Position numbers and translations under genes: made by a program. A stretch of DNA of 64,000 nt from Burkholderia sp. GAS332. GTDB lineage: Bacteria > Pseudomonadota > Gammaproteobacteria > Burkholderiales > Burkholderiaceae. Shown piece by piece: positions 26,866 to 36,165 of the stretch. The notes beneath the pieces were generated by a model, which saw only the letters and a program-made list of their open reading frames with translations, was not told where the DNA came from and searched no databases. The stretch's first letter is position 1. Each line of letters begins with the position of its first letter. The DNA is taken from the NCBI GenBank assembly GCA_900142905.1, contig FSRV01000002.1, positions 4,340,001 through 4,404,000 on the forward strand. The letters are read 5' to 3'.

Positions 26866-26939
26866 CGAATAGTAGCACAATGGATCGGTATTTACCCCTA
26901 ATAGGATAATTTCTCCGATTGTCCTATTATTCGATCCAT
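26866..26939. promoter_or_regulatory. Operator-like repeat, copy 2 (probable IclR site)
   Basis: This is the second copy of the repeat seen at 21770-21842: GGTATTTACCCCTAATAGGA (26887-26906), then GATTGTCCTATTATTCGATC (26918-26937). AATAGGA (26900-26906) and TCCTATT (26922-26928) are inverted, with 15 bases between, the same spacing as copy 1. Bases between the arms differ in a few places while the arms are unchanged. It lies 80-130 bases before the start of the hydantoinase A gene. Confidence 0.6.
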
Positions 26940-27017
26940 GCGATTGAATATCGAAACATTTCCGCAGAACAGCATGGCATGACGTCGTGCGGCTGCTCCC
27001 GACCGAAGGAGAGAGTT

Positions 27018-29084
27018 GTGATCCGACTGGCAGTAGACATAGGCGGTACGTTTACCGACGTGGTACTGGACGTGTCCGGCACGCGTCATACGGCGAAAGT
27101 GCTTACTACCCCAAGTGACCCGGAGCTTGGTTTTCTCGAAGGCGCGCAGGCTGCGCTCGCGAAGGCAGGCATCGCCGCCACCGACGTTAATGCGATCGTG
27201 CACGGTACGACGCTCGCAACCAACGCAATTATCGAGCGCAAGGGTGCACGCGTTGGCCTCGTCACCACGGAAGGCTTTCGCGATTCGCTGGAGATCGCTT
27301 ACGAGCATCGTTTCGAGCAGTCGGACCTGTACATGGTCCGGCCCGATCCGCTGGTGCCGCGCGAACATCGCTGGGGCGTAGAGGGACGTCTGGCCGCGGA
27401 CGGCAGCGAACTGGTCCCGCTGGACGTTGCCGCTCTCGAGCGTATCGCGCAGCAGATGAAGGACGCGGGTGTCGACGCCGTCGCGGTGTGTTTCCTGCAC
27501 AGTTACGCGAACGACGCACACGAGCGCCTCGCTGGTGCCGAGCTTGCCCGCCTCCTGCCTGGCGTGCCGGTCTCACTGTCCTGCGAAGTCAGCCCGGAAA
27601 TCCGAGAGTACGACCGCGTGTCGACCACCGTCGCGAATGCGTACGTGCGTCCTCAGATGCAGGGCTATCTGCAGCGACTGGAAAAGGATCTCGCCGAGCG
27701 CGGATTCAACTGCGGTCTGTTGATGATCACGTCGAGTGGCTCGATGACCACGCTGCAAACGGCCTGCGAATTTCCGATCCGACTCGTCGAATCGGGGCCA
27801 GCCGGCGGTGCCGTACTCGCCAGCAATCTCGCTGAAGAGCTTGGTGAACAAAGCGTCGTGTCGTTCGATATGGGTGGTACGACCGCGAAGATCTGCCTGG
27901 TCGACAATTATCGCGCACTCCAGTCGCGCACCTTCGAAGTCGCGCGTGCGTATCGATTTCTCAAAGGCAGTGGCTATCCGCTGCGCATTCCGGTGATCGA
28001 GATGGTCGAGATCGGCGCGGGTGGCGGCTCGCTTGCCGGTATCGATGAACTGCGGCGTATCACGGTCGGTCCCGAAAGCGCATCGTCGGTGCCGGGACCA
28101 GCATGCTATGGCCGCGGAGGCAAGCGGCCGGCGGTCACCGACGCCGATCTGATGCTCGGCCGGCTTGATCCAGAGCGCTTCGCCGGCGGCCAGATTCGCC
28201 TGTCGACCGACGCGGCGGCTAGTGCGCTGCACACGCAAATCGGCGCGCCGCTGGGTATCGACGAGCGCGCGGCCGCTGCCGGCATTAGCGAGATTGTCGA
28301 CGAAAACATGGCAAACGCCGCGCGGGTGCATGCGATCGAGTGGGGTAAGAACCTGCAGGAGCGCACGATGATCGCGTTCGGCGGCGCCGCGCCGCTGCAC
28401 GCTGCGCGCCTCGCGGACAAGTGCGGCATCCGCAAGGTGATCATTCCGACCGGTGCCGGCGTCGGGTCGGCGATCGGATTTCTGCAGGCGCCGATCGGCT
28501 ATCACGTGACGCGTTCACGCTACGTCAATCTCGACGAGTTCGATGCGCAGGCGGTCAACGATCTGTTCGCATCGATGAGCGAAGAGGCCGCAGCGGCGAT
28601 CCGCAAGGCCAGTTCCAAGGGTTCGATCGAAGAGACACGGGTCGCGTACATGCGTTACCGCGGCCAGGGCCACGAGATCGATGTCGCGTTGCCGGCACGA
28701 CCGCTCGTCGCTGACGACAAAGCGTTGATGGAGCGTCTGTTCGCCGAGCGTTACGAGGCTCTCTTCGGCCGTACGATTCCGAACCTCGGCGTCGAGGTCA
28801 TGACGTGGAGCCTCGCCGCGCACATTCCGGTGCCAGCGCCGGCAACGCAGAAGCCAACGGCGCGCGGCGAAAAAGCGCAACCATCGTCACGTCGGGGAAT
28901 CTTCGACCCGGAATTGATGGAGACGCTCGAGCACGGCATCTACGTGCGCCGTGAACTGTCGCCTGGCATGGTCGTCGCGGGGCCCGCGGTGATCGTCGAG
29001 GACGAAACTTCGACACTAGTCGGCCGCAACTTCGATGCGCTGATCCTGCAATCCGGTTACATCCAGCTCGAAAGGAAGCACTAA
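27018..29084 (+). CDS. hyuA: Hydantoinase/oxoprolinase subunit A (HyuA family)
   Basis: This 688-residue protein has Hydant_A_N (RLAVDIGGTFTDVVLDVSGT, the phosphate loop of the actin-like ATPase fold; VHGTTLATNAIIERKGA) and Hydantoinase_A (MGGTTAKICLVDN, GPGPACYGRGG-like VPGPACYGRGG, ARVHAIEWGKNL). It opens a ring amide, such as a hydantoin or 5-oxoproline, or carboxylates a ketone, with ATP and together with subunit B. GTG 27018 is chosen: GGAGAG precedes it and the residues upstream to 26919 are the operator region. Only 1 base separates it from hyuB. The true substrate may be an N-methyl or other cyclic amide. Confidence 0.92.
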   Translation: MIRLAVDIGGTFTDVVLDVSGTRHTAKVLTTPSDPELGFLEGAQAALAKAGIAATDVNAIVHGTTLATNAIIERKGARVGLVTTEGFRDSLEIAYEHRFEQSDLYMVRPDPLVPREHRWGVEGRLAADGSELVPLDVAALERIAQQMKDAGVDAVAVCFLHSYANDAHERLAGAELARLLPGVPVSLSCEVSPEIREYDRVSTTVANAYVRPQMQGYLQRLEKDLAERGFNCGLLMITSSGSMTTLQTACEFPIRLVESGPAGGAVLASNLAEELGEQSVVSFDMGGTTAKICLVDNYRALQSRTFEVARAYRFLKGSGYPLRIPVIEMVEIGAGGGSLAGIDELRRITVGPESASSVPGPACYGRGGKRPAVTDADLMLGRLDPERFAGGQIRLSTDAAASALHTQIGAPLGIDERAAAAGISEIVDENMANAARVHAIEWGKNLQERTMIAFGGAAPLHAARLADKCGIRKVIIPTGAGVGSAIGFLQAPIGYHVTRSRYVNLDEFDAQAVNDLFASMSEEAAAAIRKASSKGSIEETRVAYMRYRGQGHEIDVALPARPLVADDKALMERLFAERYEALFGRTIPNLGVEVMTWSLAAHIPVPAPATQKPTARGEKAQPSSRRGIFDPELMETLEHGIYVRRELSPGMVVAGPAVIVEDETSTLVGRNFDALILQSGYIQLERKH

Positions 29085-29085
29085 T

Positions 29086-30771
29086 ATGAAGTCCGATCTG
29101 ATCCAGCTCCAGGTGATGTGGAGTCGTCTGCTCGCGATCGTCGAGGAACAGGCGCAGACGCTGATCCGCACCGCGTTCAGCGTGTCCACACGCGAAGGCG
29201 GCGACGTCTCGGCAGGTGTGTTCGATGCCGAAGGCCGAATGCTCGCCCAGGCTGTCACCGGCACGCCCGGCCACATCAATTCGATGGCGATGGCTGTGCC
29301 GCACTTCGTCAAGCGCTTCCCGCCATCCGAGATGCGCGAAGGTGATGTGTTCCTGACTAATGACCCGTGGCAGGGAACGGGGCATCTGCACGACTTCACG
29401 TTCGTCACCCCGACGTTTCTGAACGGCAAAGTGGTTGCGTTCTTCGCGTGTACGTCGCACGTGGTCGATATCGGTGGCGTCGGCTTTTCGCCGGAAGGTC
29501 GCACCGTCTATCACGAAGGCCTTCGCGTACCGATCATGCGTTTTGCCGACGAAGGCAAGACCAACGAATGGCTCGTCGAAATCGTGCGCAACAACGTGCG
29601 CGAGGCGACCCAGGTAGTCGGCGACATGTATGCGCTTGCCGCGTGCAACGACAATGCGGTGAAGTCGCTGACCGCACTGATGGGCGAATACGGAATCGAA
29701 TCGCTCGACGCCGTGCGCGATTACATCTTCGAGAACACGCGCCATGCAATGCTCGAAGCATTCGCGACGCTGCCAAAAAAGCAAGCCGCAAACGCGATGC
29801 GTACCGACGGCTTTGACAAGCCGGTCGATCTCGCCTGCACGGTGACGATCGAGGATGAGCGGATCGTCGTCGATTTCGCCGGCAGCTCGCCAGTGTCGGA
29901 CTTCGGTATCAACTGTCCGCTGTGTTACACGGCCGCGTATGCGTCGTTCGCGGTCAAGTGCGTGGTTGCACCGAAAGTGCCGAACAACTCGGCGTCGCTC
30001 GGCATGATCGTCATCACCGCGCCGGAGGATACGATCGTCAACGCTCCCTTCCCCGCGGCAGTTGCGGTGCGTAGCGTGGTCGGACACCTAGTGCCCGACG
30101 TCGTGTTCGGTGCGATGCACGAACTGTTGCCGGGCCGAGCGCCGGCCGAAGGCGCGGGCTCGCTGTGGGGCGTGAAGGCAGGGGCGGGGATGGGCTTGAC
30201 ACCTTCGACAGGCGTTGCGCAGACCAGCTTCATGATGATGAGTCTGCATAGCGGCGGAATGGGCGCGCGTTCGAGCTGCGACGGGCTGTCGGCGACGCCG
30301 TTTCCGAGCGGCGTGAAGAATATCCCCGTCGAAGTGACCGAAGCGATCACGCCGCTCGTCATCTGGAAGAAGGAACTGCGCCAGGATTCCGGTGGCATCG
30401 GCAAGTATCGTGGCGGTCTCGGTCAGACCATGGTGGTGGGCAGCCGTGAAGACGCGCCGTTCGCGATCCTCGCGACTTTCGACCGCATCAATCATGCTCC
30501 GCGCGGACGCGCGGGCGGCGGCGACGGCGCGAACGGCATCCTGCGTCTCGAATCCGGGGAGTTGCTGAAGCCGAAAGGCCGTCAGGTGATTCCGGCGGGC
30601 GCCCGCGTCGTCCTCGATATGCCAGGCGGCGGTGGTTTCGGGAAGCCGGAGGAGCGGCCGCTGGAGTTGATCGAAGCCGACTTGCAGCGCTGTCTGATCA
30701 GTTGGGAAGAGGCGGTGGCCGCATACGGCGTCAGCCGCGATTCGAACGGCAAGCTCGTTCGCGCCGCCTGA
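29086..30771 (+). CDS. hyuB: Hydantoinase/oxoprolinase subunit B (HyuB family)
   Basis: This 561-residue protein spans the Hydantoinase_B domain: LIRTAFSVSTREGGDVSAGV, AVTGTPGHINSMAMAVPHFV, DVFLTNDPWQGTGHLHDFTF and SCTSH-like FACTSHVVDIGG. Near the C-terminus are GGLGQTMVVGS and DMPGGGGFGKPEERP. The length is normal. It forms the complex with subunit A that couples ATP hydrolysis to amide hydrolysis or carboxylation. The next gene follows after 28 bases. Confidence 0.92.
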   Translation: MKSDLIQLQVMWSRLLAIVEEQAQTLIRTAFSVSTREGGDVSAGVFDAEGRMLAQAVTGTPGHINSMAMAVPHFVKRFPPSEMREGDVFLTNDPWQGTGHLHDFTFVTPTFLNGKVVAFFACTSHVVDIGGVGFSPEGRTVYHEGLRVPIMRFADEGKTNEWLVEIVRNNVREATQVVGDMYALAACNDNAVKSLTALMGEYGIESLDAVRDYIFENTRHAMLEAFATLPKKQAANAMRTDGFDKPVDLACTVTIEDERIVVDFAGSSPVSDFGINCPLCYTAAYASFAVKCVVAPKVPNNSASLGMIVITAPEDTIVNAPFPAAVAVRSVVGHLVPDVVFGAMHELLPGRAPAEGAGSLWGVKAGAGMGLTPSTGVAQTSFMMMSLHSGGMGARSSCDGLSATPFPSGVKNIPVEVTEAITPLVIWKKELRQDSGGIGKYRGGLGQTMVVGSREDAPFAILATFDRINHAPRGRAGGGDGANGILRLESGELLKPKGRQVIPAGARVVLDMPGGGGFGKPEERPLELIEADLQRCLISWEEAVAAYGVSRDSNGKLVRAA

Positions 30772-30799
30772 TCACTCACTCAACGGAAATCCGAACGCC

Positions 30800-31738
30800 A
30801 TGCGTCTTTGCCAATTCGATACACCTGAAGTACCGCAGTGCCGCGTCGGCGCGTATTTGCCGAGCGGCCTCGTTATCGACCTTGCGAGGGTGCTCGACCG
30901 TCCGCTCACGTCGATGGTCGAGTTCATCACGCTCGCCGGTCGCGGCGACATCGATCTCGCCGTGCTGGACAAAATGCTCAACGCGCTCGACGAAGCCAAA
31001 GCGCGCCAGCTCGGCGCCCGCCCGCTCGATCAGGTGCACCTGCGCGCGCCGGTTACCGAGCCGCCGAAATTTTTCGCGATCGCGATCAACGGCCGCGCGA
31101 ACTGGGAGCGCTCGATCAAGCCGGACAATCCGCGCCCCCAGTATTTCATCAAGCTGCGCACATGCATCACGGGGCCGTTCGACCCGATTGAGCTTCCGGA
31201 CATCGGTTGTGTGGGACCGGAAGTGGAACTTGCGTTAATCATCGGCAAGGGCGGTCGTCATATTGCCGCAGCCAACGCATACCGCCACATCTTTGGCTAC
31301 ACGGTGCACAACGACCTCACCGCGCACGACCTGCGAGCGAAGTCCGAATGGATCCGGCTGCGTCGCAAAGATGGCAGCGAGGAACAACTGACCTATCCCG
31401 GCCGCTGGAAGAATTTCGACACCTTCTCGCCGATGGGGCCGTTCCTCGTTACGTCGGACGAAGTGCCCGATCCGCATGCACTCAAGCTCGACGCGCATCT
31501 GAACGGCGAACTCGTGCAGGAGGGACATTCATCCGACGTCGTCTACCGGATTCCGGAGCTGATCGAGTACCTGTCAGCTGCGCATACGCTGGAAGCTGGC
31601 GACATCGTGTCGATCGGCACCGTCCCCGCAGTCGAACCGTGGAAGATGGGGACGATCGATCTGCGCAAGTACGGCGGCACGATCAACGTCAGCATCGCTG
31701 GGCTTGGCAGTCTGAGCAACCCGATCCGCGCGGTTTAA
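30800..31738 (+). CDS. Fumarylacetoacetate hydrolase-fold protein
   Basis: This 312-residue protein belongs to the FAH family, which cleaves or decarboxylates or hydrates beta-diketo and 2-oxo acids. Residues 1-95 form a less conserved N-terminal domain. The catalytic domain has PPKFFAIAINGRANW, the metal ligands in VGPEVELALIIGKGGRHI (ExE) and FGYTVHNDLTAHDLR (Asp), and the end GTIDLRKYGGTINVSIAGLG. It would process the open-chain acid formed after ring opening or deamination in this operon. Confidence 0.88.
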   Translation: MRLCQFDTPEVPQCRVGAYLPSGLVIDLARVLDRPLTSMVEFITLAGRGDIDLAVLDKMLNALDEAKARQLGARPLDQVHLRAPVTEPPKFFAIAINGRANWERSIKPDNPRPQYFIKLRTCITGPFDPIELPDIGCVGPEVELALIIGKGGRHIAAANAYRHIFGYTVHNDLTAHDLRAKSEWIRLRRKDGSEEQLTYPGRWKNFDTFSPMGPFLVTSDEVPDPHALKLDAHLNGELVQEGHSSDVVYRIPELIEYLSAAHTLEAGDIVSIGTVPAVEPWKMGTIDLRKYGGTINVSIAGLGSLSNPIRAV

Positions 31739-31756
31739 GAAAAAGGCACGATCACA

Positions 31757-32971
31757 ATGTCCAAACGATTCACACGTTCCACCGCGCTGTCACGCATCAG
31801 TCCCTCGGCGACCATCGCAATCACACAGAAGGCGCGCGATCTTCGCGCGGCGGGACGTAACGACATCCTGTCGCTGAGCATCGGCGAGCCGGACTTCGAT
31901 ACGCCAGAGCACGTGTGTGAGGCAGCGCGCGCGGCGATTGCCGCGGGTAGCACGCGCTATCCGCCGGTGTCGGGTGTGCCCGTGCTGAAAGAAGCGATCG
32001 CCGCAAAGTTTGCACGCGACAACGGGCTGCACTACGCGCTTAACCAGATCATCGTCAGTTCAGGTGCCAAGCAGGTCATCGCGAATGCGATGCTCGCCAC
32101 GCTCAATCCCGGCGACGAAGTCCTGATCCCGGCGCCGTATTGGGTGTCGTATCCGCAGCTCACGCAGTTGTGCGGCGCGACGCCGGTGTTTCTTCCGACG
32201 GACGCGGCCACCGGCTTCCTGCCTCAGCCCGGTGCGGTCGACGCGGCGATCACACCGAAGACGCGCTGGCTGATCCTGAACTCGCCGAGCAATCCGTCGG
32301 GCGCGGTGCTTGACCGCGTATCGCTCGCCGCGCTCGGTGAGGTGCTACGCCGCCATCCGCATGTATGGGTCCTGACCGACGACATTTACGAGCACCTGAT
32401 CTACACCGATGCGCCGTACGCCACCCTTGCTCAGATGTGCCCTGATCTCGCCGACCGTACGCTGACCGTGAACGGCGTGTCGAAAGCGTACGCAATGACC
32501 GGATGGCGGATCGGCTTCGCGGGCGGCCCCGCGGCGCTCATCAAGGCAATGGAGCTGGTGCAGAGCCAACTGACCGGCGGCGCGTGTTCGATTGCGCAGT
32601 GGGCCGCGGCGGCCGCACTTGATGGTCCTCAGGATTTCGTCGCCGAATGCCGCGCGTCGTTCCAGGCTCGCCGAGACCGGCTCGTTGCAGCGCTGCGCGC
32701 GATTCCCGGCATGGACTGCGCGATGCCCGAAGGGGCGTTCTACGCATTCCCCTCGTGCGGCGCATTTCTGGGACTCTCGACCGCAAGCGGTACACCCATT
32801 CATACTGACGAGGACTTCGTCCGCGAGTTGCTCGAGACGACAGGCGTCGCTGCGGTGCATGGCTCCGCGTTCGGTAGCCCGGGGCAATTTCGCGTGTCCT
32901 ATGCGGCCTCGTCCGACGTGCTTGACGAAGCCGGCCGGCGTCTCCATCGCTTTTGCGCCAGCATCCGATGA
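31757..32971 (+). CDS. Class I pyridoxal-phosphate aminotransferase (aspartate-aminotransferase-like)
   Basis: This 404-residue fold-type I aminotransferase has ILSLSIGEPDFDTPEHV, ISSGAKQVI-like IVSSGAKQVIANAML, WLILNSPSNPSGAV, DDIYEHLIY and the PLP lysine in NGVSKAYAMTGWRIGFAGG. It moves an amino group between an amino acid and a 2-keto acid in the cytoplasm. It overlaps the following FAD oxidoreductase start (ATGA). Imine or enamine by-products of such enzymes are what RidA proteins, encoded downstream, remove. Confidence 0.92.
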   Translation: MSKRFTRSTALSRISPSATIAITQKARDLRAAGRNDILSLSIGEPDFDTPEHVCEAARAAIAAGSTRYPPVSGVPVLKEAIAAKFARDNGLHYALNQIIVSSGAKQVIANAMLATLNPGDEVLIPAPYWVSYPQLTQLCGATPVFLPTDAATGFLPQPGAVDAAITPKTRWLILNSPSNPSGAVLDRVSLAALGEVLRRHPHVWVLTDDIYEHLIYTDAPYATLAQMCPDLADRTLTVNGVSKAYAMTGWRIGFAGGPAALIKAMELVQSQLTGGACSIAQWAAAAALDGPQDFVAECRASFQARRDRLVAALRAIPGMDCAMPEGAFYAFPSCGAFLGLSTASGTPIHTDEDFVRELLETTGVAAVHGSAFGSPGQFRVSYAASSDVLDEAGRRLHRFCASIR

Positions 32972-34329
32972 TTTCAAATACCGATCCGATCCACGAAACG
33001 GGCTTCGACACGCATGGTATGTCGGACGACGCCATGCAGATACGTCCATACTGGGCCGACGCACGGCCGCCGGAAATGCCGGCCGAGTTTTCGCGATTGC
33101 CACATAGCTGCGACGTGGTGATTGTCGGTGCGGGGCTGACGGGCGTCGAGGCTGCGCGCGTTCTGGCCGACGCGGGCCGCAATGTGCTCGTGCTCGATGC
33201 GGGCCGGCCGGGCGCCGGCGCGAGCACACGCAATGCGGGCCAGATAGGACGGCATTTCAAGCATGCGTTTGGCCAACTTTGCGACACCCTTGGCGAGGCG
33301 ACGGCGATCCGCTACTTCGGCGAACTGCGCGTCGCGTATGAAGCGGTCGCCGCGCTCGGCGAAGAAACTGGCGCCGAGATCGGCTGGCGAAAGTGTAGCC
33401 GCGTGATCGGTGCGCTCTCCGATGCACATTTCGCTCGTCTTAAGCGCGAGTACGAGCGGCGTGCACGGCTGCTCGGCGAAGAGGTCGATGTGCTCGACCG
33501 TTCGAACATCGCCAATGAACTCAACTCGCCGCTCTATGTCGGCGGCGTGCGCCTGATGGAAACTGGCGCGATACATCCCGGGCTCTACTACGAGTTCATG
33601 CATCGCCGCGCGCTTGACGCGGGCGCGCGCATCGACGGACACACTCCAGTCACGAGCATCGAGCGCGGTCGTGATGGCTTTCACGTGCACACTGCGCGCG
33701 GTGTGATCGTATGCCGCGACGTCCTGATAGCGACCAACGGCTATACCGACAGCGCGCTCGGTTGGTTTCAGTCGCGCCTTGCACCGATCAACTCCTACAT
33801 GATCGCGACCGAGCCACTCGCCGATGCGACCTGGCGCGAAGTCCTGCCACAGCGCCGCACGTACCACGACAACCGCCGCCGCTCGCACTTCATGACGTTC
33901 TCGCCCGACGGCACGCGCCTATTGTTCGGCGGCCGTACCGGCAACGACCCTTCGGTGTTGCGCCGCACGCTCGCAGCGCTCGCCGACGATCTGCGCTTCG
34001 TTTTCCCCAGGCTTGCCGACGTGCGCATCACGCACGGATGGACCGGACGCTGCGCGGCGACACGCGATCTGTTTCCACATGTGGGCGTCAATGCGCAGGG
34101 AATGCACTATGCACTCGGCTATTGCTTCTCTGGAAACGCTATGGGGCCGTATCTCGCGCGCAAGGCGGCGGCGCGTATCCTTGGACGCCACGACGAAGCG
34201 CATACGCTGTTCGACAGCGGCCGTTTCCCGACATTGCCGTTTCCCGCGCGTAGTCGCTGGACCATGCCGATATTAATGAATTACTACGCTTGGGCCGACC
34301 GCCCGAAGGGGCTCGCACGCGCGATCTGA
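32968..34329 (+). CDS. FAD-dependent amine/amino-acid oxidoreductase (DAO family, PuuB-like)
   Basis: This 453-residue protein has an FAD Rossmann motif VVIVGAGLTGVEAARVLADA at about residues 52-72, after a 50-residue N-terminal extension with PYWADARPPEMP, as in gamma-glutamylputrescine oxidases. GAGASTRNAGQIGRHFK follows. The C-terminal FAD region is DVRITHGWTGRCAATRDLFP with HVGVNAQGMHYALGYCFSG. It would oxidise a C-N bond to an imine, giving hydrogen peroxide or passing electrons onward. ATG 32968 overlaps the aminotransferase stop; an in-frame ATG 5 codons earlier is less likely. Confidence 0.87.
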   Translation: MISNTDPIHETGFDTHGMSDDAMQIRPYWADARPPEMPAEFSRLPHSCDVVIVGAGLTGVEAARVLADAGRNVLVLDAGRPGAGASTRNAGQIGRHFKHAFGQLCDTLGEATAIRYFGELRVAYEAVAALGEETGAEIGWRKCSRVIGALSDAHFARLKREYERRARLLGEEVDVLDRSNIANELNSPLYVGGVRLMETGAIHPGLYYEFMHRRALDAGARIDGHTPVTSIERGRDGFHVHTARGVIVCRDVLIATNGYTDSALGWFQSRLAPINSYMIATEPLADATWREVLPQRRTYHDNRRRSHFMTFSPDGTRLLFGGRTGNDPSVLRRTLAALADDLRFVFPRLADVRITHGWTGRCAATRDLFPHVGVNAQGMHYALGYCFSGNAMGPYLARKAAARILGRHDEAHTLFDSGRFPTLPFPARSRWTMPILMNYYAWADRPKGLARAI

Positions 34330-34740
34330 CACCCTCAGATTGAGATAAACGAGCCGCTGCATTCAAGTTTTGCGAGGCGCCATGATGAGCCGCAATACTG
34401 CATATCGACAAAGCCGTGTCGCCCGTTGGACATCGCAGACCGGCGTTTCTGCAGTGCTGCGCGCGGCCGCCGCATGTTCAATGCAGACTGCGCGGCAGCG
34501 TATGCACACACAGGCAGTCGGGCCCGGCTTAGGCGTGTTCGATCGACCGATTCGCCTGCAGCTCGGCTCACTTCGGGACCAGAGCGCCGACGATCCGTAC
34601 TGGTGCACGCTCGCCGTCGCGTGTTCGAGTCTGATCAGCTTCGTATCTTCTCGAATCCGCTTCACGCATGTCACCGGGATGTCCCGGGGAATCTGATGCA
34701 TTAACCATCGTATTTCACTATACCTCCACGGAACAAGATC
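34330..34740. other. 410-base gap in the hydantoinase cluster
   Basis: No supported gene. Overlapping open frames on both strands (for example 34370-34696 plus and 34363-35037 minus) have no family signature, no good ribosome binding site and the compositional look of GC-rich non-coding frames. The RidA genes may start from their own promoter here. Confidence 0.4.
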
Positions 34741-35088
34741 ATGAACGATATCCAACGCTTCGACTTTCGCAAACGTATTCACATGAGCGTAATGCATGGC
34801 GGCACCGTCTATCTGACGGGCCAGGTTGGCACGGCGGGCAAACCTGCGGCCGAGCAGATGACCGAGATCCTGGCAAAAGTCGAGGCGCTCCTTGCTCAAG
34901 CGGGCAGCAATAGGTCTCGCATCCTGAATACGACACTGATCCTCGCTGACGTCGCCGACTACGATGCTGTCAACGAAGTATGGGATGCGTGGGTCGACAA
35001 GGACAACGCGCCTTCGCGCTCCACGCTTCAGGCACAACTTGCATCTAAGGGGCTGCTGGTCGAGTTGATCGTGATTGCCGCCCAGTGA
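34741..35088 (+). CDS. RidA-family (YjgF) enamine/imine deaminase, short form
   Basis: This 115-residue protein has MHGGTVYLTGQVGTAGKPAA and LAQAGSNRSRILNTTLILAD, followed by YDAVNEVWDAWVDKDNAPSR. The conserved Arg that binds the substrate carboxylate (as in RxT/PSR contexts) is in APSRSTLQ. RidA trimers hydrolyse reactive 2-aminoacrylate and other imines to keto acids. This is the Rid-type arrangement often seen beside amino-acid oxidases. It forms a pair with the next gene, 31 bases away. Confidence 0.9.
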   Translation: MNDIQRFDFRKRIHMSVMHGGTVYLTGQVGTAGKPAAEQMTEILAKVEALLAQAGSNRSRILNTTLILADVADYDAVNEVWDAWVDKDNAPSRSTLQAQLASKGLLVELIVIAAQ

Positions 35089-35119
35089 TTGTCAACGCGC
35101 TTTGCAAAGGAGCTTCCCG

Positions 35120-35506
35120 ATGAAAAAGCAGTTCATCGTGCCGTCGGGCACGCACGCGGCGCCGACCTACTCACATGCGGTGAAGGCGGGCAACACGATT
35201 TACCTCGCCGGTCACGTTGGGCGCGACGCTCAGGGCAACGTAGTGGATGGCGGTATCGAGGCGCAGACCGCGCAGGCATTCGAGAATCTAAAGTACACGC
35301 TCGAAGCCGCTGGGGCGACGCTCCCCGACATCGTCAAGCTGACGGTCCATCTGACCGACATCGGCGCAATGGCTACCGTGCGCGACGTCCGTGCGCGCTA
35401 CCTGAAGTCGCCCATGCCGGCGAGCACCGTGGTTGAAGTCGTGCGGCTCGCGCCTGGCGTGCTTATAGAGATCGACGGCATTGCCGTGAAGGATGACGAA
35501 GCGTGA
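35120..35506 (+). CDS. RidA-family (YjgF) enamine/imine deaminase
   Basis: This 128-residue protein has SHAVKAGNTIYLAGHVGRDA, QTAQAFENLKYTLEAAGATL and VRDVRARYLKSPMPASTVVE followed by IEIDGIAV. The ATG at 35120 has AAAGGAG (35106-35112). It is only moderately similar to its neighbour, so the two may act on different imines. The stop overlaps the GTG start of the glutathione transferase gene. Confidence 0.92.
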   Translation: MKKQFIVPSGTHAAPTYSHAVKAGNTIYLAGHVGRDAQGNVVDGGIEAQTAQAFENLKYTLEAAGATLPDIVKLTVHLTDIGAMATVRDVRARYLKSPMPASTVVEVVRLAPGVLIEIDGIAVKDDEA

Positions 35507-36165
35507 TACATGGGTCTCCGCCGATCCCGCGGCTCTACTACTCACCGGAGGCGTGCTCGCTTGCTGTGCATATCGCACTCGAGGAGACTGGCGCGCCGTT
35601 CGTGCCGGTGTGCATTGCGCTGGCCGAAGGCGAGCAGCGTTCAGCCGCGTATCTCGCGATCAATCCGAAGGGCCGCGTTCCAGTGTTGATCGACGACGGC
35701 TTTGTGGTCACGGAATTGCCCGCAGTGCTGCTGTATATCGCCCGGCGCTATCCACACGCCAAGTTGTGGCCAGATGATCCGCGCGGCGAAGCACGCTGCG
35801 CCGAGTGGCTCGCGTGGTGTGCATCCGGTCTGCACGAAGTGTTTGCGCATCTACGTCGGCCCGAGCGGTTTGCCGACAGCGACGCGGCGCGCAGCGAGGT
35901 CGCCAGAAAGGGGCGCACATCGTCGCGCGCGGTGTGGGAAATGGTCGAGAACAAATTAGCTGACTCTCCCGACACATGGGCGTGCGGTTCGCGTTATTCG
36001 GTCGCCGATGCGAGCCTCCTGGTGTTCTGGATCTGGGGTCGATCGAAGACATTGCAATACGACATGCCGCGTGATTTTCCCGAGTGGACCTCGCATGCAA
36101 AGCGCGTCGCCGAGCGCGATGCGGTTAGGCGCACGCTCGCGCGCGAAGGGTTGATGCCGCCCTGA
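35503..36165 (+). CDS. Glutathione S-transferase family protein
   Basis: This 220-residue protein has an N-terminal thioredoxin-fold domain (PRLYYSPEACSLAVHIALEE, NPKGRVPVLIDDGFVVTELP, the VPVL-cisPro and E-x-P glutathione contacts). A C-terminal helical domain begins at about residue 90. SPEACS is typical of beta-class bacterial enzymes, with the Ser/Cys near the thiol. The start is GTG, overlapping the RidA stop. It may detoxify an electrophilic intermediate or isomerise a maleyl-type acid for the FAH-like hydrolase; both are inferred. Confidence 0.88.
   Translation: MIHGSPPIPRLYYSPEACSLAVHIALEETGAPFVPVCIALAEGEQRSAAYLAINPKGRVPVLIDDGFVVTELPAVLLYIARRYPHAKLWPDDPRGEARCAEWLAWCASGLHEVFAHLRRPERFADSDAARSEVARKGRTSSRAVWEMVENKLADSPDTWACGSRYSVADASLLVFWIWGRSKTLQYDMPRDFPEWTSHAKRVAERDAVRRTLAREGLMPP

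Noticed and set aside
28798..30087. 429-codon minus frame opposite hyuA/hyuB
   Set aside because: It spans the junction of two well-supported genes on the other strand and shows only a His/Arg-rich shadow composition.
34363..35037. 224-codon minus frame across the gap and the first RidA gene
   Set aside because: It runs antisense through a well-supported RidA gene and has no domain signature.
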